From Streptomyces angustmyceticus (GTDB taxonomy: Bacteria > Actinomycetota > Actinomycetes > Streptomycetales > Streptomycetaceae), in assembly GCF_019933235.1 (NCBI RefSeq), contig NZ_CP082945.1, positions 5,555,501-5,619,500 of the forward strand: DNA of 64,000 bases. Reading direction: 5' to 3'. The notes under the pieces were generated by a model that made no database searches, was not told where the DNA came from, and saw only the letters and a list, made by a program, of their open reading frames with translations. This document shows positions 17,737 through 26,161 of the stretch, piece after piece (the stretch's first letter is position 1; each line of letters begins with the position of its first letter). The position numbers were made by a program, and so were the translations under genes.

Positions 17737-17895
17737 GTAGCGCTGACCGGCTTCGCGAGGGTGTGACGTCGCCGGACTGCGGCCTCGGCCGGGAATACGG
17801 CGAAGGGCCGAGGGTGGCTAACTCCGCGGAGCACGACGCTCCGGCCTGATCAGGACGAAACGCTGAGAAGCCCATCAGCCCAACGGTTGTCGCAG

Positions 17896-17930
17896 AGCAG
17901 GCTCCCGGGACCGAGTCCCGGGAGCCTGCT
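17896..17930. terminator. 16-bp perfect hairpin between convergent genes
   Basis: AGCAGGCTCCCGGGAC (17896-17911) pairs exactly with 17915-17930 across a 3-nt CGA loop. It sits in the 358-bp gap between a rightward secreted-protein gene and a leftward lipoprotein gene, so it can serve both as a terminator. There is no T-run, which is common in Streptomyces. Confidence 0.85.
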
Positions 17931-18094
17931 GCGTTATACCGCCTCTGCGGCTTCTCACCCCCTACCGCGCACCGCTCCCGGTAGTCCCCCGGGGAACGGG
18001 GACATACGACTCACGGCCGATCACCACCCGGTCCGCGCTCATACCTCCAGCGCTGTGGCCAAGGCGGCCGCGGGCTCCACATCCCATTGCCGTA

Positions 18095-20104
18095 TCAGCC
18101 ACTCAACCGCCCCGGACAAAGCCGTCGCGGCTGCTGGTCGCCGGGCAGCTCGGCGTCCACGCAGCGGCCCGGCAGGCCGGCCACGGTCTTGGTGCCGAAG
18201 TTGGCGGTCACGGTCAGCTTGTTGTTGCCGAAGACCGTCCGCTGGACGGTGCGGTCGCCGGTCAGCCACCGGAACGAGGTCAGCTGCTCGGTGCCCGCCG
18301 CGCGGTGCAGCGGCGAGAAGTACTTCTGCAGGGCGGCCAGCTCGGGCCCGTTCCTGTCGATCGTCGGGCCGTCGAGGACGTAGTTGAGCGGGGTGTTGTA
18401 GAGCATCGCCAGCAGTGCCCTGGTGGTCTTCTGGGCCGGCAGCTTGTCGTACGACAGTTCCCAGCGCTCCACGTTGACCAGCGAGCCGTGCAGGGCGGTC
18501 TCGTAGAGCGGCGCGCGGTACGTGGGGTCGTACATGGCGGTGGCCATCCGGCCGGGCAGCCGGACCGGCTTGAAGAAGGTGGCGGGAGCCTTCTCCGGGT
18601 AGTAGCCGCCCCACGTCTGCCGGTCCTTCTCCAGCTTCCACAGGCCGTCGTCGACCGGGGTGAGCGCGCCGTGGTTGTAGGCGATCACCTTGTTGGCCCA
18701 CGCCTGGGCGCTCTCCGAGCCGAGGACGAGGTTCTCCGACAGCCGCCGCATCCGCGCCAGGCGGTTCGTGCGGTCGCCGGCCTTGGTCATCTCGTGGCCC
18801 TTGGTGTGGTCGCGGAACACCTCTCCGGTCGCGTCCACGTCGAGGAAGTAGCTGTCCGCGCCGTTGGCGACCATCGTGCGGGTGCGGTCGGCCAGGTAGT
18901 GCTTGGCCGGCTCGGCCTTCTCGAAGGCGCGCGAGCTGAGGTAGCAGCCGCGGCCGTGGAAGCCGGTCTCCGGGGTGCCGTCGGCCTTGCGGACGCAGAA
19001 GTCGGGGTAGACCCGGTCCGGCCAGACGGAGGTGGGGGTGTCGGCGCCCTTGGGGTCCTGGCCGTTGTCGAAGGTGTCGTACGGGCCGACGAGGTAGCCC
19101 GCCTTCTCGGCGGCCCGCACCGCCCGCGCCTTCATCGGGTCGGAGTCGGCGTCGTAACCGAGCCACATCCGGTCCACGCCCAGCTTCTTCAGCTTGTCCA
19201 CCCCGGCGGCGGTCCGCGCATCGCCCCACACATAGGCGTGGAACGCGCCGAGCAGCTTGCCGTTGGCCGGGTTCCGCTCGATCTTCTCGCGCAGGCGGCC
19301 GAGTTGGCCGTGCTGCGCGAGGTAGGAGCGGTAGTCGGCGGCGGAGGCGACCGGGTTGCCGTCGGTCAGGGCGAAGGAGACCTCGTAGTCGCGGGTGCCC
19401 TCACCGGCGTCGAAGGCGTGCTCGGCGGTGGTGCGCAGCCGGCCGCCGGTGGAGGCGAACGTCAGCGAGGTGCCGAGGTCGGTGGGGGTGAGGTAGCTGA
19501 CGCCGTGCCCGCCCTTGCCGCCGGCCCTGCCCAGGGAGTAGCCCCACAGCGGCATCGAGAGGGCCTCGCCCATGTCGACGGTGCTGCCGGCCAGCCCGCC
19601 CTTCTCGGGACCGGCGTTCCAGAAGGCGTCCTTCACCGGGATGTCCAGCCCCTCGCCGCGCGGCACCTGCACGGCCGAGGCGGACCGGTCGGTACCGGTC
19701 ACCGGCCAGCTCACCGACCCGTCACGCTCCGCCCGCAGCCTGATCCGCAGCCGCCCGCGCTCCGAACTCGCCGTCACCTTCAACCCCTTGCCGGGGTAGC
19801 TCCAGTGCGCCCCGTCGGCCGTACGGGTCACCGGCCCCGGCTTCCCGAGCCCGCGGCCGGCCGCGGCCGACAGCACCAGCTGCCGCCCGTCGTCGGTCCG
19901 CGCGTTCACGGCCAGCGAGGCGGTGTCGACGACGGCCGTGCCACCCGCGACCGGAAGCGAGAGGCGACTGCCCTCCAGGGTGCCGGCCGAGGCACTGTCA
20001 CATCCGGTGAGTCCGACGGCGGTCGCGCCGAGCGCGAGGGAAACAGCGAGGACCCGGGTACCGCGCCGGCGTCGCCCGGTGGTCTTGGGCAGGTGGGGTT
20101 TCAT
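18095..20104 (-). CDS. Lipoprotein glycosidase related to GH101/GH129
   Basis: The 669-residue protein has a lipoprotein signal peptide: Arg-rich start, hydrophobic core, and lipobox LTGC ending near residue 35. It should be anchored outside the membrane. A beta-rich galactose-mutarotase-like region (about 40-270) precedes a TIM-barrel-like region starting LLGAFHAYVWGD. The strand-end motif DSYFLDVDATG offers a candidate catalytic Asp and LVLGSESAQAW a candidate acid Glu, as in endo-alpha-N-acetylgalactosaminidase relatives. Family assignment is by general pattern only, and the substrate is unknown. Confidence 0.65.
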   Translation of the reverse strand: MKPHLPKTTGRRRRGTRVLAVSLALGATAVGLTGCDSASAGTLEGSRLSLPVAGGTAVVDTASLAVNARTDDGRQLVLSAAAGRGLGKPGPVTRTADGAHWSYPGKGLKVTASSERGRLRIRLRAERDGSVSWPVTGTDRSASAVQVPRGEGLDIPVKDAFWNAGPEKGGLAGSTVDMGEALSMPLWGYSLGRAGGKGGHGVSYLTPTDLGTSLTFASTGGRLRTTAEHAFDAGEGTRDYEVSFALTDGNPVASAADYRSYLAQHGQLGRLREKIERNPANGKLLGAFHAYVWGDARTAAGVDKLKKLGVDRMWLGYDADSDPMKARAVRAAEKAGYLVGPYDTFDNGQDPKGADTPTSVWPDRVYPDFCVRKADGTPETGFHGRGCYLSSRAFEKAEPAKHYLADRTRTMVANGADSYFLDVDATGEVFRDHTKGHEMTKAGDRTNRLARMRRLSENLVLGSESAQAWANKVIAYNHGALTPVDDGLWKLEKDRQTWGGYYPEKAPATFFKPVRLPGRMATAMYDPTYRAPLYETALHGSLVNVERWELSYDKLPAQKTTRALLAMLYNTPLNYVLDGPTIDRNGPELAALQKYFSPLHRAAGTEQLTSFRWLTGDRTVQRTVFGNNKLTVTANFGTKTVAGLPGRCVDAELPGDQQPRRLCPGRLSG

Positions 20105-20234
20105 ACGTCAGTGAATAGTCAGGGGGATTAAGAGAGTTCTAAGAGGGCTTCTTGCGCGGGCGGTTGGCTGCTGTGCCGGCATGAGCGGGTAAGAAGATCG
20201 GCGTGATCACCTCCTACGGCAAGGGCATGCATAA

Positions 20235-20909
20235 GTGCCTGAATTGGGTAAATCAGTGACAGACGAGCACGAAGAGATCGTGGAGCAGCAGGCCGACATC
20301 ACGGGCCTGTTGCTCCACCACGTTTACGCGCCCCTCATCGAGGACCAGCACGTGCGGGGTGTCCTCCCGGCGCCTCCCACGAGGGACGCCGTGCGCGTGG
20401 TCCTTGGGGACAGGGACGCGTACGCCACCGACCGGCTCACCGCCTACGAGATCCCTCTGCGCGTGGACGATGAGCTGCGCACACCGCACGACGTCGCCGG
20501 TCTCCTGCGCACCGTCCACACCGGCACCCACATCTATCCCGGCGACAAGGTCGGCTCCGTCATGGGGATGACCCTGATCACCGTGGATCCCACGACCGTG
20601 GATCCGGCCCCGTTCACCCACGACGACTGGACCCTCACGCTCCTTCGCTGCCTGACCACCCCCTCCACCGAGGAGAGCCCCGAGGCGCGCCTGTGCGGAT
20701 TCCTGTTCCTGGCCCCGGATCGCCTGCGCCTCTACCTCGACTCCAGTGAGGAGGCTCTTCCCGGGATGACCGCCGCCGACGTTCGCCCCGGTGGCGCCCT
20801 CACCGCCTTGCTGGCGGCCCTGCCGTCGCTGCTCGACGAGCAGTGGCTCACCACCACCGACGCCGACGACCCGCACTGCTCACGCGTCGTCGACCTCACC
20901 GACTGGTGA
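20235..20909 (+). CDS. Hypothetical protein, no recognised family
   Basis: The 224-residue protein is soluble and acidic, without signal peptide or membrane segments. The GTG at 20235 has AAGGG about 9 nt upstream; a second GTG at 20256 is possible. Features include DEHEEIVEQQADITGLLLHHVYAPLI at the start, a central HTGTHIYPGDKVGSVMGMT segment, and a C-terminal helix GGALTALLAALPSLLDEQWL. It ends about 90 bp before the alcohol dehydrogenase gene, which runs the same way. No function is proposed. Confidence 0.7.
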   Translation: MPELGKSVTDEHEEIVEQQADITGLLLHHVYAPLIEDQHVRGVLPAPPTRDAVRVVLGDRDAYATDRLTAYEIPLRVDDELRTPHDVAGLLRTVHTGTHIYPGDKVGSVMGMTLITVDPTTVDPAPFTHDDWTLTLLRCLTTPSTEESPEARLCGFLFLAPDRLRLYLDSSEEALPGMTAADVRPGGALTALLAALPSLLDEQWLTTTDADDPHCSRVVDLTDW

Positions 20910-21001
20910 CCACCGACTGGTGACCACCGGCCGGTCCGCCGAACGGGCGGAAGATGACGCCATCGCCATCGACGGGCCGCCGTCGCGGGAAGACCGAGGG
21001 G

Positions 21002-22087
21002 ATGCGGGCTTTTGTTCTCCGGAGGGTGGGTGAGGTCGGCGTCATCGGGAAGCCGGTCCCCGAACCCGGACCCACCGACGTGGTGGTGCGGACCACCGCG
21101 GCCATGGTGTGCACCAGCGATGTGCACACCATGCGGGGCGCGATCCCGGTCGCGCCGGATGTGACGCTGGGGCACGAGGCGGTCGGAGTGGTCCACGCGC
21201 TGGGCTCGGCCGTCGAGGGGCTGGCCGTGGGGGAGCGGGTCGCGGTGGGCGGGGTCACGCCCTGTTTCCAGTGCGAGTCCTGCCAGCGGGGGTTCTCCTC
21301 GCAGTGCCAGGGGCGGATGCTGGGCGGTGCCAGGTTCACCACACAGCGGGACGGGAATCTCGCCGAGTACTTCCTCGTCAACAACGCCCGGGCCAACCTG
21401 GCCCCGATCCCCGCGTCGCTCTCCGACCACCAGGCCCTGTACGCCACGGACATGCTCTCCACCGGCTTCGTCGCCGCCGAGCACGCGGAACTCGCCCTCG
21501 GTGAGACCGTGGCGGTCTTCGCCCAGGGCGCGGTGGGGCTCTCGGCGACGATCGGCTGCCGGCTCCGCGGCGCGGGCCTGATCATCGCCGTCGAGTCCGT
21601 GCCCGCCCGTCAGGAACTCGCCCGCCGCTTCGGCGCCGATCTGATCGTCGACCACACGCGGTGCGATCCGGTCGAGCGGATCATGGAGCTGACGGACGGC
21701 CAGGGTGTCGACGCCGCCATCGAGGCGCTCGGCGCCCCGCAGACCTGGGAGGCGGCCTTCCGGGTCACCAAGCCGGGAGGCCGTATCTCCAACGTCGGCT
21801 ACCACGGCGAGGTGCACGAGCCGCTGCGCATCCCCCTGGAGCCGTTCGGCCACGGCATGTCCGACAAGCAGGTCTACGCGGGCTTCAACCGTGGGGGCCG
21901 GGGGTGGCTCCGGCGGATCTTCCGGCTGCTGGAGACCGGGAAGGTCGACCCCACGCCGATGACCACGCACGAGTTCGGCTTCGACGAGATCGAGCGTGCC
22001 TTCGCCCTCATGGCCTCGAAAGCGGACGGAATCATCAAGCCGCTGATCCACTTCGATGTCGGTGCGGAGGGTGCGGAGGGTGCGTAG
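21002..22087 (+). CDS. Zinc-dependent alcohol dehydrogenase (secondary-alcohol type)
   Basis: The 361-residue MDR protein has catalytic-zinc ligands C37-type in MVCTSDVHT and GHEAVG. The structural-zinc cluster CFQCESCQRGFSSQC keeps all four Cys. The Rossmann turn reads AQGAVGLSATIGCRLRG. The overall pattern (LNVACTS-type start, DMLSTGF after the zinc lobe) resembles Thermoanaerobacter-type secondary alcohol dehydrogenases, which interconvert secondary alcohols and ketones with NAD(P). The ATG at 21002 is the conserved start position; ribosome-site spacing is poor. Confidence 0.88.
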   Translation: MRAFVLRRVGEVGVIGKPVPEPGPTDVVVRTTAAMVCTSDVHTMRGAIPVAPDVTLGHEAVGVVHALGSAVEGLAVGERVAVGGVTPCFQCESCQRGFSSQCQGRMLGGARFTTQRDGNLAEYFLVNNARANLAPIPASLSDHQALYATDMLSTGFVAAEHAELALGETVAVFAQGAVGLSATIGCRLRGAGLIIAVESVPARQELARRFGADLIVDHTRCDPVERIMELTDGQGVDAAIEALGAPQTWEAAFRVTKPGGRISNVGYHGEVHEPLRIPLEPFGHGMSDKQVYAGFNRGGRGWLRRIFRLLETGKVDPTPMTTHEFGFDEIERAFALMASKADGIIKPLIHFDVGAEGAEGA

Positions 22088-22143
22088 GCGTGGGGGACGG
22101 GGGGCGGGTGCTCCCGCGGGCTCCCGCCCCTCACCGGCCCGGT

Positions 22144-22431
22144 TCAGTCGAGCCACCGGGAGGCCAGCCCGGCGAGGTAGGAGAGGGACAGTGCGGTCGC
22201 GGTGAGCTGGAATCCGGTCGTCCCTCCGGTCCAGTGGGCGAGCGGGGCCACGACGGCGGCCACCCAGATGCTCGAACACCAGCTGCAGCCGACCAGGTAG
22301 GCGGGTTTGGAGTCGTCGCCGAAGCGGCCGGCCACCCAGGAGCGGAAGCCCGCCGCGAGCGTGTCCTTCGTCAGGAATCTGGTGATGCGGCACGTCGCGC
22401 CGAGGGAAAGGAGAAACACCACAAGGCTCAT
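22144..22431 (-). CDS. DUF1360-like small membrane protein
   Basis: The 95-residue protein has about three hydrophobic segments. The signature CSWCSSIWVAAV in the middle, preceded by RITRFLTKDTL near the start, fits DUF1360 proteins, which occur in phages and actinobacterial or Bacillus chromosomes and have no known function. The ATG at 22431 has GGGTGG 5 nt upstream. It is the last of three leftward genes with unusual C-x(1-2)-C motifs, 39 bp after the 52-residue gene. Confidence 0.75.
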   Translation of the reverse strand: MSLVVFLLSLGATCRITRFLTKDTLAAGFRSWVAGRFGDDSKPAYLVGCSWCSSIWVAAVVAPLAHWTGGTTGFQLTATALSLSYLAGLASRWLD

Positions 22432-22470
22432 GAGATCCACCCCGTCACCGTGCAAGGACCCGGCCGGTCG

Positions 22471-22629
22471 TCACTGATTGAGGACGAGGATGGTGCCGAT
22501 GCCGCCCGCGCGCTGGTTGGCCGCGTCGGCCTCCTGCCAGGTGTAGTACTGGCGCACGGTGCCGTCGGGCAGGTTCAGCTGGTAGATGATGACGGTCGGG
22601 CGGGCACCGCCGCCGCAATTGCAGCCCAT
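22471..22629 (-). CDS. 52-residue CNC-motif protein, phage-like small protein
   Basis: An ATG at 22629 follows AAGGAGCGGAAC. The 52 residues begin MGCNCGGGARPTVIIYQL, continue with LPDGTVRQYYTWQEADAAN and end GIGTILVLNQ. Short proteins with an MGCNCGG start are known from actinobacteriophages and actinobacterial chromosomes, without known function; this is from memory of the pattern. The aromatic YYTWQEADAAN stretch suggests a small folded beta-alpha unit. It lies between the Ig-repeat gene and the DUF1360 gene in the same direction. Confidence 0.75.
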   Translation of the reverse strand: MGCNCGGGARPTVIIYQLNLPDGTVRQYYTWQEADAANQRAGGIGTILVLNQ

Positions 22630-22726
22630 GTTCCGCTCCTTCTGTGACGTGGTGCGATACGGGTCTACGGCCCCGCCGGCCGGCCGGCGTACCGCCGTGC
22701 CCTCGGGGCCTATCCTTGGGGGCCGG

Positions 22727-22763
22727 CGGCCGTCCCCCGTACTTGCACTACGGGGGACGGCCG
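22727..22763 (-). terminator. 15-bp perfect hairpin after the Ig-repeat gene
   Basis: CGGCCGTCCCCCGTA (22727-22741) is the exact reverse complement of 22749-22763, with a 7-nt loop. It lies between the leftward Ig-repeat gene (ends 22910) and the leftward 52-residue gene (starts 22629). It probably limits read-through between them. The only T-run is on the plus-strand side. Confidence 0.75.
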
Positions 22764-22909
22764 TTTCCCGGCTGTTTCGTCGGGCTTTCAGCCGGCCTTT
22801 AAGCCGGCCGTTCTGCCGGGCCGCTCACGAACTCCCTTGCCGGTCACACCGGTTCAGGTGAGCTGCGGTACGGCGTTTCCGGCCGCGGTACGCGAACCGG
22901 GGCAAGCTG

Positions 22910-25525
22910 TCAGGTGAGGCAGATGGACAGGGTGCTGGACGACGAAGCGCCGCCGCTGGTCGCGGTGTAGCTGGTGAACAGCACCTGGCCGACGGTGAGG
23001 GTGGCCGTGCAGCTGGCGTTCCCGCTCGCGTCGGCGACGGCGGTGCACGCCACCGGGCCGGCGGCGCCGTCCAGGTGGAAGGTGACCGTCGCGCCGGGGG
23101 TCGCGCCACTCGCGCTGAACGTGGCAGTGGCGAAGGCCGAGGGCAGCGGGGGAGTGTTGATCCGGTAGCAGGCGGGGTGCGCCGTGAGGCTCGTCCCCCC
23201 GCCCGCACCCACGGTCACGGTCACGGTCCCGAAGACACCGACGCAGTTGCAGCCGGGGCTGGCGGTGAGCACGGTGGCGGTGACGACGGTGCTGCCGGCG
23301 GGCAGTGCGGTGGTGGTGACGGTGGCCTGGCCGGAGGCGTTGGTGAGGCCGATGCCGACTGGTCCGCTGGTGGTGCTGAACAGCACGACCGCGCCGGGGA
23401 CCGGTACGCCGTTGCAGGTGACGGTGGCGGTGAGGGTCACCGGCTGCCCGGCGGCCGGCTTCTCCGGCGACGACGTCACGGTGACGGCACAGCGCGGCGC
23501 GGCCCCGACGGTCACGGTGGCCGTCGCGGAGACGCCGACGCAGTTGCAGCTGGAGTTGGCGGTGAGCACGGTGGCGGTGACGACGGTGCTGCCGGCGGGC
23601 AGTGCGGTGGTGGTGACGGTGGCCTGGCCGGAGGCGTTGGTGAGGCCGATGCCGACCGGTCCGCTGGTGGTGCTGAACAGCACGACCGCGCCGGGGACCG
23701 GTACGCCGTTGCAGGTGACGGTGGCGGTGAGGGTCACCGGCTGCCCGGCGGCCGGGTTGGCCGGGCTGGACGTCAGGGTGACGGCGCACCTCCGCGCGGC
23801 TCCGACGTTCACGGTTGCCGTGGCGGCCACACCGACGCAGGTGCAGGTGCTGGTGCCCGCGATCACGGTGGCCGTGACCACGTTGGCCCCGGCGGGCAGC
23901 AGGCTGGTGGTGAGGGTGGCGGTGCCCGCGGCGGTCGTGACGCCGACCCCCAGGGGCCCGTTCGTGGTGGCGAAGAGCACGGTCGCGCCGGAGACGGGTG
24001 CGCCGTTGCAGGTGACGGTGGCGGTGAGGGTGACCGGCTGGCCGGCGGCCGGGTTGGCGGGTGTGGAGGTCAGGGTGATCGCGCAGTTCTGCGGCGCGGT
24101 GACGTTCACGGTTGCCGTGGCGGCGGTGCCGATGCAGGTGCAGGTGGTGGTGGCCGCGATCACGGTGGCGGTGACGACGCTGCTGCCTGCGGGCAGTGCG
24201 CTGGTGGTGAGGGTGGCCTGGCCCGCGGCGTTCGTGGTGCCGATCCCCAGGGAACCGCTCGTGGTCGTGAAGAGCACGGTCGCTCCGCTGACCGGTGCGC
24301 CGCCGCAGGTGACGGTGGCGGTGAGGGTGACCGGTTGTCCGGCGGCCGGGTTGGCCGGCGAGGAGGTCAGGGTGATCGCGCAGTTCTGCGGCGCGGTGAC
24401 GTTGACGGTTGCCGTGGCGGAGACGCCGATGCAGGTGCAGGTGCTGGTGCCGGCGATCACGGTGGCGGTGACGACGTTGGCTCCGGCGGGCAGCAGGCTG
24501 GTGGTGAGGGTGGCGGTGCCTGCGGCGGAGGTGATGCCGACGCCGAGGGAGCCGCTGGTGGTGGCGAAGAGCACGGTCGCGCCGGATACGGGTGCGCCGC
24601 CGCAGGTGACGGTGGCGGTGAGGGTGACCGGTTGTCCGGCGGCCGGGTTGGCCGGCGAGGAGGTCAGCGTGATCACGCAGTTCTGCGGCGCGGTGACGGT
24701 CACGTTGACCGAGGCGGCGATGCCGATGCAGGTGCAGGTGGTGGTGGCGGCGATCACGGTGGCCGTCACGACGTTGGGCCCCACTGGCAACAGGTTCGTC
24801 GTGAGGGTGGCTTGCCCCGCGGCGGTCGTGACGCCGACCCCTAGGGAGCCGCTGGTGGTCGCGAAGAGCACCGTCGCCCCCTCAACCGGAGCCCCGTTGC
24901 AGGTGACGCTGGCGGTGAAGGTCACCGGCTGGCCCGCGGTCGGGTTGGCGGGCGAGGAGGTCACGGTGACCACGCAGTCCGACAACGCGGTGACGGTGAT
25001 GTCGACCGAGGCGGCGACGCCGATGCAGGTGCAAGTGGTGGTCGCTGCGGTCACGGTGGCCGTCACGACGTTGAGCCCGACCGGCAGCAGGCTGGTGGTG
25101 AGGGTGGCCTGCCCCAACGCGGTCGTGACGCCGACGCCCAGGGAGCCGCTGGTCGTGGCGAAGACGACGGTCGCTCCCTGGACGGGGGTGCCGTCGCAGG
25201 TCACGGTGGCGGTGATGGTCACCGGCTGGCCGGGGGCCGGGTTGGCGGGCGTGGACTCCAGCGTGACCACACAGTTCGCCGCCGTCGTCACGGTCACGGT
25301 CGCGGTGGCGGCTCCACTGGTGGCACCGGCGGCCGTCACCACGCCCGACGTGGTCCCTGTGAATGTGACGCTGGCATTGCCGGAGAGGTCGGCGACCGCG
25401 GTCTGCGGGACTGCCGCGTCGTACGTGAAGGTGATCAGCTCTCCCGCTACGGCACCGGTGACAGCGGCTTGGAAGGTCTGGCCCGTCGTGACCGAGGACG
25501 GAGTGAGAGTGAGAGCGAGTGCCAT
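22910..25525 (-). CDS. Seven-repeat Ig-like protein with paired cysteines
   Basis: The ATG at 25525 follows AAAGGGG with about 8 nt spacing. The 871-residue protein has no signal peptide and no membrane anchor. Residues 1-80 form a first Ig-like unit. Seven units of 99 residues follow, each starting x-C-[AV]-[VI]-T-[LV] and containing PANPAAGQPVT, TATVTC and GATVLFATTSGSLG, and ending T-[TS]-x-C-[TN]-C-[IV]-G. A divergent terminal domain ends SICLT at the C-terminus. The repeats resemble bacterial Ig-like (Big_3/Big_5, invasin-type) domains. Each unit holds four cysteines, including a C-x-C pair. How it would reach an oxidising site without a signal peptide is unexplained. Confidence 0.85.
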   Translation of the reverse strand: MALALTLTPSSVTTGQTFQAAVTGAVAGELITFTYDAAVPQTAVADLSGNASVTFTGTTSGVVTAAGATSGAATATVTVTTAANCVVTLESTPANPAPGQPVTITATVTCDGTPVQGATVVFATTSGSLGVGVTTALGQATLTTSLLPVGLNVVTATVTAATTTCTCIGVAASVDITVTALSDCVVTVTSSPANPTAGQPVTFTASVTCNGAPVEGATVLFATTSGSLGVGVTTAAGQATLTTNLLPVGPNVVTATVIAATTTCTCIGIAASVNVTVTAPQNCVITLTSSPANPAAGQPVTLTATVTCGGAPVSGATVLFATTSGSLGVGITSAAGTATLTTSLLPAGANVVTATVIAGTSTCTCIGVSATATVNVTAPQNCAITLTSSPANPAAGQPVTLTATVTCGGAPVSGATVLFTTTSGSLGIGTTNAAGQATLTTSALPAGSSVVTATVIAATTTCTCIGTAATATVNVTAPQNCAITLTSTPANPAAGQPVTLTATVTCNGAPVSGATVLFATTNGPLGVGVTTAAGTATLTTSLLPAGANVVTATVIAGTSTCTCVGVAATATVNVGAARRCAVTLTSSPANPAAGQPVTLTATVTCNGVPVPGAVVLFSTTSGPVGIGLTNASGQATVTTTALPAGSTVVTATVLTANSSCNCVGVSATATVTVGAAPRCAVTVTSSPEKPAAGQPVTLTATVTCNGVPVPGAVVLFSTTSGPVGIGLTNASGQATVTTTALPAGSTVVTATVLTASPGCNCVGVFGTVTVTVGAGGGTSLTAHPACYRINTPPLPSAFATATFSASGATPGATVTFHLDGAAGPVACTAVADASGNASCTATLTVGQVLFTSYTATSGGASSSSTLSICLT
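23197..25276 (-). repeat. Seven 297-bp coding tandem repeats
   Basis: Seven units of 297 bp (99 codons) encode the Ig-like array. The two units nearest the gene end are almost identical over about 195 bp (compare 23261 onward with 23558 onward), pointing to recent duplication or gene conversion. Earlier units are more diverged. Confidence 0.9.
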
Positions 25526-25873
25526 GTTGGACAGCCCCTTTCGAAGGCTCCACGAAGGAGGCGGGGAGCTGCTGCACGCCGGAGGGCAGGGATCCGCCCG
25601 AGCGCGCACACCTGTCGGGGGCGCCCTGAAGAACATGACGAAGCCGCCGCATGACGGCAGTCGTCCATGGTCCCCCGACAGGGGATGGGCACCCCACCGT
25701 CGGTAGCACCGATTGAAGGGAACGGCGGGACGCCGCGCTACGGTTGACGACCGGGTTAGCCCGGATGGCGCAGCGTGCGTCGGCGGCGCGTACCGACCCC
25801 CCGGCCGTACGCGGGAACGACGACGGCCCCCGCCATACGACGGGGGCCGGTCATGCGGAGGCTTCGCCGGGCC
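25526..25873. other. 348-bp gap between the Ig-repeat and DUF397 genes
   Basis: The gap holds the upstream region of the leftward Ig-repeat gene and, at its other end, a 9-bp hairpin after the DUF397 gene. No further coding frame with a credible start was found and no promoter could be fixed by eye. Confidence 0.5.
25824..25849 (-). terminator. Hairpin downstream of the XRE/DUF397 operon
   Basis: CGGCCCCCG (25824-25832) pairs with CGGGGGCCG (25841-25849) around an 8-nt loop. It lies 25 bp after the stop of the leftward DUF397 gene. Confidence 0.7.
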
Positions 25874-26161
25874 TCAGGCGGTGAACTCCCCGCCCTTTAC
25901 GGCCGTGATGAACGATGACCAGCCACCCGCCGGGAACACGAGTGCCGGACCGTCCGGGTTCTTGGAGTCACGGACGGGGACGAGGCCGTGGGCCTCGGTG
26001 AGGGCGCGGGAGAATTCGATGCACGCCCCGCCGTTGCCTTCGCTGTACGACGACTTGGTCCAGGCGAAGTCGCGGGAGAACTCGACGCAATCTCCGCCGT
26101 TGCCCTCGCTGTAGGACGACTTGACCCACGTGGCGGTGGTGAGATCCAAGTCGGGGCTCAT
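25874..26161 (-). CDS. DUF397 protein with a duplicated head motif
   Basis: The 95-residue protein carries W-V-K-S-S-Y-S-E-G-N-G-G-D-C-V-E-F-S-R and, 22 residues later, a second nearly identical copy (WTKSSYSEGNGGACIEFSR). It then has the usual VPVRDSKNPDGPALVFPAGGW end. Ordinary DUF397 proteins have one such head. DUF397 proteins are partners of XRE/DUF5753 regulators (WhiJ-type systems) and act as small antagonists or modulators in Streptomyces development. The start overlaps the regulator stop by 4 bp (ATGA), so the pair is coupled. Confidence 0.92.
   Translation of the reverse strand: MSPDLDLTTATWVKSSYSEGNGGDCVEFSRDFAWTKSSYSEGNGGACIEFSRALTEAHGLVPVRDSKNPDGPALVFPAGGWSSFITAVKGGEFTA

Noticed and set aside
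23075..25706. Plus-strand frames opposite the Ig-repeat gene and the repeats as a possible CRISPR array
   Set aside because: The 297-bp repeats are in frame and encode Ig-like units. They are much longer than CRISPR repeats and have no unique spacers.
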